Both the position numbers and the translations under genes were made by a program. DNA of 5,653 bases from Synechococcales cyanobacterium PMM_0003 (lineage in GTDB: Bacteria > Cyanobacteriota > Cyanobacteriia > Pseudanabaenales > Pseudanabaenaceae), in the NCBI GenBank assembly GCA_949128015.1, contig CASBRC010000279.1, positions 1-5,653 of the forward strand, read 5' to 3'. The notes beneath the pieces were generated by a model that searched no databases, was not told where the DNA came from, and worked only from the letters and a program-made list of their open reading frames with translations. Shown piece by piece: positions 1 to 5,653 of this stretch; position 1 is the first letter of the stretch, and every line of letters starts with the position of its first letter.

Positions 1-866
1 ACCATAAATTTATGGTGATTGATCAGCAGGTTGTTTTATTTGGCTCAGCCAACTACACCATGAGTGATATACATGGCGACTTTACCAAACCTGAGACAAG
101 GGGTAACGCTAATAACCTTATCCGTGTAGACAGCAAAGAACTCGCGGCTAGATTTAAGAAAGAGTTCAATATAATGTGGGGAGATGGACCAAATGGAAAA
201 CTAGACAGTTTATTTGGGACAAAAAAACCTTCTCGTAAAATTGATTATCTCATTGTTGGCGGAGCGCAAATTCGCATCAAATTTTCGCCAGATCCTCAAG
301 ATACCGCACGAGAGCAGACTAGCAATGGACTGATCGCTACTGCGATCGCAGGAACTAAAAAAAGTGTCGATATGGCTCTATTTGTCTACTCCGATCAATT
401 TATTTCCACAATTCTCGAAGAGCGTCAACAGGAGAATGTACAGATTCGGGCGCTTATAGAACCTTTATTTGCCTATCGAGACTATTCGGCTACCCTAGAT
501 ATGTGGGGCTTAAGCTCTACTCAAGATTGTAAAACAGGCAAAAGTAGCGCATGGAAACAACCAATTAAAACAGTTGGTATACCCAATCTCGTGACTGGTG
601 ACACTTTGCACCATAAATTCGCGATTCTCGATCGCAACTTGATTTTGACAGGTTCACACAACTGGACAAATGCCGCCAATCATACAAATGATGAGGTTTT
701 AGTTGCGATCCAAAACGATACTGTGGCAGCACATTACCAAAGAGAATATGATCGCCTGTATCAAGATGTTACCTTTGGTCCAACGGCGAAATTGGTAAAG
801 GCGACTTCAAAAAGCTGTGATGAGCGAGTTAAGGCTAAGCCAACTCTTTTAGACATAGAATTTTAA
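1..866 (+). CDS. Phospholipase D-like (HKD) family protein, 5'-truncated
   Basis: This is the C-terminal part of a two-domain phospholipase D superfamily protein; the gene begins before the window. The frame is open from base 3, reading H-K-F before the Met at 12. The last two bases of the preceding codon, AC, fit the catalytic His of a first HxKxxxxD motif (Lys at 6-8, Asp at 21-23), followed by GSAN at 42-53. The ATG at 12 lies inside this motif, so it is not the true start. The second motif is complete: His200, Lys202, Asp207 (numbered from that Met), then G214-S215-x-N217 and an NDE about ten residues on. Two HKD motifs normally form one active site that hydrolyses or transfers phosphodiester bonds through a phospho-His intermediate. 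The substrate (phospholipid or nucleic acid) cannot be read from the sequence. Any signal peptide would be outside the window. The family is secure; the specific role is unknown. Confidence 0.9.
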   Translation, partial: HKFMVIDQQVVLFGSANYTMSDIHGDFTKPETRGNANNLIRVDSKELAARFKKEFNIMWGDGPNGKLDSLFGTKKPSRKIDYLIVGGAQIRIKFSPDPQDTAREQTSNGLIATAIAGTKKSVDMALFVYSDQFISTILEERQQENVQIRALIEPLFAYRDYSATLDMWGLSSTQDCKTGKSSAWKQPIKTVGIPNLVTGDTLHHKFAILDRNLILTGSHNWTNAANHTNDEVLVAIQNDTVAAHYQREYDRLYQDVTFGPTAKLVKATSKSCDERVKAKPTLLDIEF

Positions 867-975
867 TGATTGCGATCGCATAGCGCTTAAGTTTTGTTAA
901 GCTAGAGTATCTGAAATTTTGAGCGCCAATAATTGCGCCAATAATTGCGTCACTACAAACTGCGTCACTACAAAT
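867..975. other. Short PLD-rimO intergenic region
   Basis: This 109-base gap holds a HIP1 site (872-879), a small inverted repeat (GCTTAA at 885-890 and TTAAGC at 897-902, six-base loop) and the tandem repeats described separately. The inverted repeat is A/T-rich and has no T-run after it, so it is a poor terminator. I find no convincing -35/-10 pair for rimO and no Shine-Dalgarno sequence before either possible rimO start. Confidence 0.5.
923..975 (+). repeat. Tandem direct repeats (2 x 12 bp, 2 x 15/14 bp) upstream of rimO
   Basis: GCGCCAATAATT occurs twice head to tail (923-934, 935-946). GCGTCACTACAAAC then occurs at 947-960 with its near copy GCGTCACTACAAAT at 962-975, a period of 15. 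Both periods are multiples of three, and the block stays open in the rimO frame from a TTG at 919 to the ATG at 976. If translated it would give short Cys- and Asn-rich repeats ([17 protein letters not shown]). It may equally be an untranslated repeat. Confidence 0.85.
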
Positions 976-2325
976 ATGGTCAATCTGGTTCAACCCGTCA
1001 AACCCACGATCAAGCCTACGATCGCATTTTCCCACTTGGGTTGTGAAAAGAACCGCGTCGATACGGAACACATGCTGGGCTTGCTAGTGCAAGCGGGTTA
1101 TCAAGTCGATAGCAATGAAGAACTTGCCGATTATGTGATCGTCAATACTTGCAGCTTTATCGAAGATGCTCGCCGCGAATCCGTGCGGACATTGGTTGAA
1201 CTTGCTGATATGGGTAAGCGGATTGTCATCGCTGGCTGCATGGCGCAACACTTCCAGCAAGAACTGCTGGATGAAATCCCTGAAGCGGTTGCCCTTGTCG
1301 GAACTGGCGACTATCAAAAAATTGTCGATGTGATCGAACGCGCCGAGAAAGGCGAACGAGTCAAAGAAGTTACTCAAGTTCCCACCTATATTGCCGATGA
1401 AACCGTGCCACGCTATCGCACTACCAATGAGGCCGTCGCCTATGTGCGCGTTGCTGAAGGTTGTGATTATCGGTGTGCATTTTGTATCATTCCCCATTTG
1501 CGTGGGGATCAGCGATCGCGAACGATTGAGTCAATTGTGACTGAATGCGATCGCCTCGCCACCGAAGGGGTAAAAGAAATTATTTTGATTTCGCAGATCA
1601 CGACTAACTATGGTCTAGATATTTATGGCCAGCCTCGCCTTGCTGAACTTTTAACTGCGCTTGGACAAGTCGATGTGCCTTGGATCAGGATGCACTATGC
1701 CTATCCGACAGGGCTGACTCCAAAAGTAATCAATGCGATGAAGTCCACACCGAATGTGGTTCCTTATCTGGATCTGCCTTTACAGCATTCGCATCCCGAT
1801 GTTCTAAGAGCCATGAATCGTCCTTGGCAGGGGCGCATTAATGACAAGATTATGGAGCAGCTCAAAGTCTCGCTCCCCAATGCGGTCACCCGTACCACCT
1901 TCATTGTCGGATTTCCTGAAGAAACTGAGGAGCAGTTTGAGCATTTACTCGAATTTGTGAAGCGTCATGAATTTGATCATGTTGGTGTATTCACATTCTC
2001 AGCCGAGGAAGGTACACCAGCCTTTGACTTGCCTAATCAATTACCTGAAGAAGTCAAACAAGAGCGCCGCGATCGCATCATGGCAGCCCAACAAGAAATT
2101 TCTTTTAAGAACAATCAGCTAGAAATTGGTAAAACCGTTGATGTCTTGATCGAGCAGGAAAATCCAGATACAGGTGAACTAATTGGGCGATCAGCAAGAT
2201 TTGCTCCCGATGTTGATGGGGTTGTATATGTACGTGACCCTCTAGGCAAGTCAACGCTAGGCTCAATGTTTTCCGTCAAAATTACTGCTGCCGATCACTA
2301 TGACCTGTTCGGAGAGATAGTCTAA
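976..2325 (+). CDS. rimO: Ribosomal protein S12 methylthiotransferase RimO
   Basis: RimO is a radical-SAM enzyme that adds a methylthio group to the beta-carbon of a conserved aspartate of ribosomal protein S12, using two [4Fe-4S] clusters, in the cytosol. The 449-residue product shows all three parts of the family. The N-terminal methylthiotransferase domain has cluster cysteines C23 (LGCEKNRVD), C59 (VNTCSF) and C88 (AGCMAQ). The radical-SAM core carries CDYRCAFC with C163, C167 and C170, followed by [10 protein letters not shown]. The last ~65 residues form a C-terminal TRAM domain. The LGCEKN and RGDQRSR contexts favour RimO over the tRNA-modifying relative MiaB. I chose the ATG at 976 because the conserved region starts about 15 residues later and the length then fits the family. 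A TTG at 919 would add 19 residues encoded by tandem repeats. Neither start has a clear ribosome binding site. A terminator lies at 2444-2477. Confidence 0.95.
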   Translation: MVNLVQPVKPTIKPTIAFSHLGCEKNRVDTEHMLGLLVQAGYQVDSNEELADYVIVNTCSFIEDARRESVRTLVELADMGKRIVIAGCMAQHFQQELLDEIPEAVALVGTGDYQKIVDVIERAEKGERVKEVTQVPTYIADETVPRYRTTNEAVAYVRVAEGCDYRCAFCIIPHLRGDQRSRTIESIVTECDRLATEGVKEIILISQITTNYGLDIYGQPRLAELLTALGQVDVPWIRMHYAYPTGLTPKVINAMKSTPNVVPYLDLPLQHSHPDVLRAMNRPWQGRINDKIMEQLKVSLPNAVTRTTFIVGFPEETEEQFEHLLEFVKRHEFDHVGVFTFSAEEGTPAFDLPNQLPEEVKQERRDRIMAAQQEISFKNNQLEIGKTVDVLIEQENPDTGELIGRSARFAPDVDGVVYVRDPLGKSTLGSMFSVKITAADHYDLFGEIV

Positions 2326-2350
2326 ATATTTTGGCAACTTAACATCACCC

Positions 2351-2430
2351 AAATTTTTTGGAAAAGCCCCGCAAAGCGGGGCTTTTCCAAAAAATTTAGT
2401 AGTGGGTTTGCTTGCAATCTGATGCAAATA
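2351..2430. repeat. Dispersed palindromic repeat, copy 1 (22-bp perfect stem)
   Basis: Bases 2351-2372 and 2376-2397 are perfect reverse complements (22 bp) around an AAA loop. The core is GGAAAAGCCCCGC / GCGGGGCTTTTCC. The right flank AGTAGTGGGTTTG (2398-2410) and then TTGCAATCTGATG (2412-2424) recur, changed or inverted, around the copy near 5590, so the mobile unit is longer than the stem. The GC-rich inner stem followed by TTTT (2383-2386), with AAAA on the other side, could also act as a weak bidirectional terminator. The outer limits of the element are estimates. Confidence 0.85.
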
Positions 2431-2443
2431 ATTTGCGAGAGGT

Positions 2444-2477
2444 AAATCTGTGTGGGTTAGCTCACACAGATTTTTTT
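2444..2477 (+). terminator. Intrinsic terminator, likely for rimO
   Basis: An 11-bp perfect stem (AAATCTGTGTG at 2444-2454 with CACACAGATTT at 2463-2473) encloses an eight-base loop and runs into seven consecutive T residues (2471-2477). It lies about 120 bases after the rimO stop and separates rimO from the STAS gene. The T-run is on the + strand only, so it works in the rimO direction. Confidence 0.8.
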
Positions 2478-2732
2478 GGTATATACAACTACATAGTTTT
2501 CACCAAATTCATAGCAGGATGAAAAAAATAACTTCTATATAACTTTTTAACTTATTTTTACTAACTTTTTTATATCTATTGCTGGTTTTATACATAAAAA
2601 AAAGGGAATAATGAAAAGGAACAAGCAAAGAATATAGTTTGTGTTGTCAATCAACTTATATCTTCTGCACTAAAAGATGACGACTCTAGGAATCAGACTA
2701 TTACTCTCTCAAAGAAGTTAAAAGGAAGAACA
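2478..2732. other. A/T-rich leader upstream of the STAS gene
   Basis: There is no recognisable gene in these 255 bases. Bases 2521-2580 contain only 8 G/C out of 60. Four TAACTT hexamers occur at 2529, 2540, 2548 and 2562. A weak -10-like TATACA lies at 2589-2594 with no good -35, so I do not call a promoter. From 2598 to the STAS ATG the STAS reading frame has no stop codon but also no ATG, GTG or TTG. Transcription of the STAS gene probably starts somewhere in this region, downstream of the terminator. Confidence 0.5.
2722..2726 (+). promoter_or_regulatory. Shine-Dalgarno site for the STAS gene
   Basis: AAGGA lies six bases before the ATG at 2733. It is the clearest ribosome binding site in the window and fixes the start of the STAS protein, arguing against an upstream non-ATG start in the same open frame. 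Confidence 0.7.
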
Positions 2733-3143
2733 ATGGATACAATTACTAAAGTTAATCAGCTATCTTTCAGTCAAGGTTTAAATAGCGAACCCACTTTTAC
2801 GATCAAACTTACAAATAGCAAATTCGATAGCCTTGCAGGATCTGAGCTATTTAGTAAAGTTGAGTCATGGGTTTCAGCTAATGTCATGATGAACAACAAA
2901 GAAGTTCCTGTCTTGATTGTTGACATGGAAAATGTAGAATTTATTGATAGTCTGGGCTTGCAAAAACTATTAGCATCCTTGAGATTAATGCAATCACAAA
3001 ATAGCAATTTGTTGCTTTGTTCTCAACAACCTTCTGTCCGCATTGTATTCGAGATTACAAGAATCGATCAGTTATTTGCAGTTTTTCCTAGTGTAGACAA
3101 ATTTGTAAATCAATCTGAAGTTTCAACACTGCCCTCTAAGTAA
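2733..3143 (+). CDS. STAS-domain protein, anti-sigma factor antagonist type
   Basis: This 136-residue soluble protein is close to the size of a single STAS domain with short tails. Residues 60-77 match the family core: a beta-strand (VLIVDMENV) and then FIDSLGLQKLL. Ser73 after Asp72 sits where SpoIIAA/RsbV-type proteins are phosphorylated by a serine kinase. The rest (a Leu-rich helix, then LLLCSQQPSVRIVFEITRIDQLFAVF) fits the alternating strand-helix fold. Such proteins act in partner switching: the unphosphorylated form binds an anti-sigma kinase or another regulator, and a PP2C phosphatase resets it. The first residue after Ser is Leu rather than the usual Ser/Thr of the DS(S/T)G motif. 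No kinase, phosphatase or sigma factor gene is in the window, so its partner is unknown. GC content (about 36% in a sampled 120 bases) is lower than in rimO (about 50% in a sampled 60), and the gene has no HIP1 site. Confidence 0.85.
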   Translation: MDTITKVNQLSFSQGLNSEPTFTIKLTNSKFDSLAGSELFSKVESWVSANVMMNNKEVPVLIVDMENVEFIDSLGLQKLLASLRLMQSQNSNLLLCSQQPSVRIVFEITRIDQLFAVFPSVDKFVNQSEVSTLPSK

Positions 3144-3160
3144 TTAGGCAAAAAAATTTC

Positions 3161-3211
3161 AAGCCCAAAGGAGAGAGGAAGCGCGGAGCGCTGCCTCTCT
3201 CCTTTGGGCTT
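3161..3211. repeat. Long hairpin (18-bp perfect outer stem) before the cruA-like gene
   Basis: Bases 3161-3178 and 3194-3211 are perfect reverse complements. Inside them, after one A/G mismatch, AGCGC (3180-3184) pairs with GCGCT (3188-3192) around a GGA loop. It starts 17 bases after the STAS stop, and its last base is the first base of the TTG start codon of the next gene. On the + strand no T-run follows; on the - strand a run of T follows (A-run at 3150-3156). Its sequence is unrelated to the GGGGC palindromes elsewhere in the window. It may be a separate repeat family, a barrier to readthrough, or a structure that hides the start codon. The left arm contains an SD-like AAAGGAG (3167-3173) that the stem would sequester. 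Confidence 0.85.
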
Positions 3212-5352
3212 TGATTTGTCCTGATATAAGTGGCGACAGCTATAACTTAGATTTTTCTCTTCGGCTCTTACCAAATGGCGATCCTAGGCTTATTGCACAA
3301 AGCGATCACCAATGTGCCAAAATTAGAATATCAGCCGATATTGATTTAGCCATGCAGCAATTACTTTACATAGAGATTCCTACACCTCAAATCGAAGCCG
3401 TGAAAACATGGCTTCAATTTGAGTACCAACCACTATTTGGCAAAAAATCCGTTGCTAAGCATGGCTTTATTCTCGATCGCCAAAATCGTTCTGGCGCGAT
3501 CGCAAAACTATCTATATTTCTCTGGACATTGCAGCGCACCACATATCTAAAAATTTTCCGATGGTCGGAAGAGATTATGGATGGTGAACGCGAATTTCTC
3601 GATCATTTAACCAAAGCATCGCGTCAAGCTTTTCCCTACGAATTCAAAAAACCGCCTGCGATCGCACCTAATCAATCAATTTTTGAAGCTTTAGCAGAGC
3701 AATATCCGCTTACGGTTAAATTTTTTCAACGCATTCCCCATGGTGAATACGATCTTAATCGCGTTTATTGGTGGGAGAAGCGCTGGCGTGAAAGCGTGAA
3801 ATCTCCCGAAATCCCTAAGAATGTGATCTTTACGGAGATAAATTCAGCAAAGCAAGATTTGCAATACGATATTGTCTATCTAGGTGGCGCATTGGGCGCG
3901 ATCCATGCGGCGATGATGGCAAAACTTGGTTATCGGGTTTGCTTAGTGGAGCGGATTCCCTTTGGACGTATGAATCGCGAATGGAATATCTCCCGTGCTG
4001 AATTTCAAAATCTGATTGACTTTGGACTTTTCACCGCCGAAGAATTTGAGAGCATGATCACGGCGGAATATGTTGATGGATTTAATAAATTCTTTGATAG
4101 CAATAATCCGCCCCATCTCAAAGCAAATGTTTTGCATACGCCTACGGTGCTAAATATTGCGCTCGATACTCACCGTCTACTAGAAATCTGTAGTAAGAAA
4201 TTGCATGAATATGGTGCGGTGATTTGCGATCGCACTGAGTTTGAGAAGGTTGTTGTCAGCGAACAAAGCGCGACAATATTTGCCAAAAACTTGGAAACAG
4301 GCGCACCTGTAACGATCACTTCAAGATTAGTAATTGATGCGATGGGATCGGCTTCGGCGATCGCTCAACAACTTAACGCTGGGCAAGCCTTTGATAGTGT
4401 CTGTCCGACAGTAGGCGCAGTTTTAGAAGGAATTGAACAGTCCGTATGGGATTCTCAATATGGTGATGTTCTTTTTAGTCATGGTGATATCTCACGGGGA
4501 CGACAATTGATCTGGGAACTTTTCCCTGCTGAGCAGAAGGAACTCACAGTTTATCTATTCCATTATCATCAAGTCCATCCAGAGAATCCTGGATCTTTAC
4601 TGGAAATGTATGAAGATTTTTTCGCGATTTTACCTGAATATCGTCGTTGTGATATGGAGAAACTGGTCTGGAAGAAGGCAACTTTTGGCTACATTACGGG
4701 ACATTACAGCCTCAATGAGAACTCAAAGAAAAGCGCCTTTGACAGAATTTTAGCGATCGGCGATGCAGCTTCCTTGCAGTCTCCCCTTGTATTTACTGGT
4801 TTCGGCTCACTCGTTCGCAACTTACCTCGTTTAGCGACCTTACTTGATACTGCTCTCAAGCATGATCTGCTTAAAGTTGATGATCTTAAACAAATCAACT
4901 CTTATCAAAGCAATATTGCGGTTACATGGTTGTTTTCTAAAGGGATGATGGTTCCGACGGGGATGTATTTACCGCCAGAACGGGTGAATTCGATGCTAAA
5001 TACTTTCTTTGGATTGCTGGCTGATGAGCCACAACCAGTAAGCGAGCGCTTCATTAAAGATCGTCTTAGTTGGTTAATGTTTAATCGCCTTGCATTGATT
5101 GCCGCGTTCAAAAATCCGAAACTACTTTTCTGGATTTTGGAAATGGCAGGTTCAAAGGATTTCCTGAAATGGCTATCTAGTTATGGAGCCTTTACCCGCA
5201 GTTCTTTTGCCAATGCTCTACTTGGAGCGTGGTTACCCCAACTAATGCGTAGTTGTCAAACTTGGCTCGAACCGACAAATCCTCGCTTGTGGCTGCGCTT
5301 ACTAAGTTGGAGTTATGCGATTAATCACTCCGTCGGTAAATTTGAATCTTAG
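3211..5352 (+). CDS. cruA: FAD-dependent lycopene cyclase-like protein, CruA/CruP family
   Basis: The protein belongs to the CruA/CruP family of FAD-dependent carotenoid cyclases. CruA of green sulfur bacteria and some cyanobacteria cyclises lycopene ends to beta-rings, while the role of the cyanobacterial paralogues is less settled. It is 713 residues from a TTG start. Residues 1-215 form an N-terminal region I cannot assign. A Rossmann beta-alpha-beta follows: DIVYLGGALG (G225, G226, G229), closing with the acidic VER strand end. Next come the family motif NREWNIS, a DAMGSAS segment at 376 and LAIGDAASLQSPLVFTGFG with Gly517-Asp518, the second FAD-contacting motif. The C-terminal ~150 residues are helical and rich in Leu and Trp, suggesting membrane association; no signal peptide is evident. 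The long N-terminal extension favours CruA over the shorter CruP, from memory of the family. Start: no ATG, GTG or other TTG occurs in frame before Met48 (3352), so the true start is TTG 3211 or ATG 3352. Three HIP1-bearing stretches and clear coding character support a real, intact gene. Confidence 0.75.
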   Translation: MICPDISGDSYNLDFSLRLLPNGDPRLIAQSDHQCAKIRISADIDLAMQQLLYIEIPTPQIEAVKTWLQFEYQPLFGKKSVAKHGFILDRQNRSGAIAKLSIFLWTLQRTTYLKIFRWSEEIMDGEREFLDHLTKASRQAFPYEFKKPPAIAPNQSIFEALAEQYPLTVKFFQRIPHGEYDLNRVYWWEKRWRESVKSPEIPKNVIFTEINSAKQDLQYDIVYLGGALGAIHAAMMAKLGYRVCLVERIPFGRMNREWNISRAEFQNLIDFGLFTAEEFESMITAEYVDGFNKFFDSNNPPHLKANVLHTPTVLNIALDTHRLLEICSKKLHEYGAVICDRTEFEKVVVSEQSATIFAKNLETGAPVTITSRLVIDAMGSASAIAQQLNAGQAFDSVCPTVGAVLEGIEQSVWDSQYGDVLFSHGDISRGRQLIWELFPAEQKELTVYLFHYHQVHPENPGSLLEMYEDFFAILPEYRRCDMEKLVWKKATFGYITGHYSLNENSKKSAFDRILAIGDAASLQSPLVFTGFGSLVRNLPRLATLLDTALKHDLLKVDDLKQINSYQSNIAVTWLFSKGMMVPTGMYLPPERVNSMLNTFFGLLADEPQPVSERFIKDRLSWLMFNRLALIAAFKNPKLLFWILEMAGSKDFLKWLSSYGAFTRSSFANALLGAWLPQLMRSCQTWLEPTNPRLWLRLLSWSYAINHSVGKFES

Positions 5353-5562
5353 GTTTAACAATAATGTTACGTGGAGTGAAGATTCCCCCTCAATTCTACT
5401 AGATATAGCACTTTGTCTTTTGTGTTCGGCAGAAGGTGAAGCTCAAAACTTTGCTAGAACTGTTTACAACACTCGAAAAACCAGTCTGAGTGTAGAAATT
5501 CTATTTCGCTTTGGCAACTTCAAGAATAATGGTCAAGAGTGGGAGCTACAGCGAATCCCGAA
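5353..5562. other. Intergenic region after cruA, no convincing gene
   Basis: A frame stays open from within the end of cruA (ATG at 5315) to 5635, but it overlaps cruA by 38 bases, runs through the palindromic repeat and resembles no family I know. I therefore do not call it a gene. The region also holds an 11-base palindrome TAGAAATTCTA (5493-5503). No terminator with a T-run directly follows cruA; the nearest candidate is the repeat at 5578-5620. The stretch may be decayed or repeat-derived DNA. Confidence 0.45.
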
Positions 5563-5648
5563 CAAACCCACCACTAGATTTTTTGTAAAAGCCCCGCGAA
5601 TCGGGGCTTTTACAAAAAATTTTGGTTTGGTTTGATTGCAATCTGCTG
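5563..5648. repeat. Dispersed palindromic repeat, copy 2 (19-bp perfect stem)
   Basis: Bases 5578-5596 and 5602-5620 are perfect reverse complements (19 bp) around a CGAAT loop. The core TGTAAAAGCCCCG matches copy 1 near 2360 except that a G-C pair is replaced by T-A on both arms. The left flank CAAACCCACCACT (5563-5575) is the reverse complement, 12 of 13, of the right flank of copy 1. On the right, TTGCAATCTG (5636-5645) recurs in direct orientation. The inner GC stem followed by TTTT could end cruA transcription. The element may continue beyond the window. Confidence 0.85.
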
Positions 5649-5653
5649 TAAGT

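Larger units (their letters stand above)
342..4364. repeat. HIP1 octamers (GCGATCGC), nine dispersed copies
   Basis: Exact GCGATCGC palindromes start at 342, 872, 1512, 1547, 2069, 3496, 3658, 4226 and 4357. Eight lie inside genes and one (872) lies just after the PLD stop codon. About 0.1 copy would be expected by chance in this length at even base composition. This over-representation is a known signature of many cyanobacterial genomes. None occurs between 2077 and 3495 (STAS gene and its flanks) or after 4364. Confidence 0.9.

Noticed and set aside
12..14. ATG at 12 as the start of the PLD gene
   Set aside because: The codons before it (His-Lys-Phe) complete the first HKD motif, so the gene begins upstream of the window.
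919..975. TTG at 919 as the rimO start
   Set aside because: It would add a repeat-encoded tail absent from typical RimO proteins as I know them, with no ribosome binding site. The ATG at 976 gives a normal length. It is kept only as a finding to test.
923..975. CRISPR array
   Set aside because: The repeats are directly adjacent, short and only two of each kind, with no spacers and no cas genes.
835..1071. Minus-strand open frame over the PLD-rimO junction
   Set aside because: It crosses the rimO start and the tandem repeats, has no family resemblance, and is opposite well-supported coding sequence.
1084..1497. Minus-strand open frame of 137 codons inside rimO
   Set aside because: It lies entirely antisense to the conserved methylthiotransferase and radical-SAM coding region, a common shadow in codon-biased genes.
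2771..3007. Minus-strand open frame inside the STAS gene
   Set aside because: It is antisense to a recognisable STAS domain and has no supporting motif.
3161..3211. Classical intrinsic terminator for the STAS gene
   Set aside because: The stem is long and strong, but no T-run follows on the + strand. Readthrough reduction is possible, but it is not a canonical terminator.
5315..5635. Small protein gene downstream of cruA
   Set aside because: It starts inside cruA without a ribosome binding site, reads through the palindromic repeat, and shows no recognisable domain.

Overview
The window looks like chromosomal DNA of a cyanobacterium. Nine exact copies of the cyanobacterial octamer GCGATCGC (HIP1) occur in 5.65 kb, and the genes have cyanobacterial character: a RimO of cyanobacterial type and a CruA/CruP-type carotenoid cyclase-like flavoprotein. 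The moderate to low GC content and the dispersed perfect palindromes between genes suggest a Pseudanabaena-like or other filamentous lineage. That placement is inference.

Layout, all genes on the + strand: (1) the 3' part of a phospholipase D-superfamily protein with two HKD motifs, the first cut by the window edge (1-866); (2) a 109-base gap holding frame-preserving tandem repeats, then rimO, the ribosomal protein S12 methylthiotransferase (976-2325); (3) a 407-base, partly extremely A/T-rich intergenic stretch with a 22-bp perfect palindrome, a good intrinsic terminator and four TAACTT hexamers; (4) a stand-alone STAS-domain protein of the anti-sigma-factor-antagonist type (2733-3143); (5) a long hairpin that ends on the TTG start codon of (6) a 713-residue FAD-dependent CruA/CruP-like protein (3211-5352); (7) about 300 bases with no convincing gene, ending in a second copy of the palindromic repeat found after rimO.

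The genes do not form an obvious pathway. PLD, rimO, STAS and cruA are separated by 67 to 407 bases with hairpins or a terminator between most of them, so they are best read as separate transcription units. RimO acts on the ribosome, the STAS protein probably in a serine-phosphorylation partner switch, and the cyclase-like protein in carotenoid metabolism at the membrane.

I see no new multi-gene system here. The unusual material is between the genes: a palindromic repeat family whose two copies differ by a compensatory base-pair change, a different hairpin abutting the cyclase start codon, coding-compatible tandem repeats ahead of rimO, and an unusual leader before the STAS gene.
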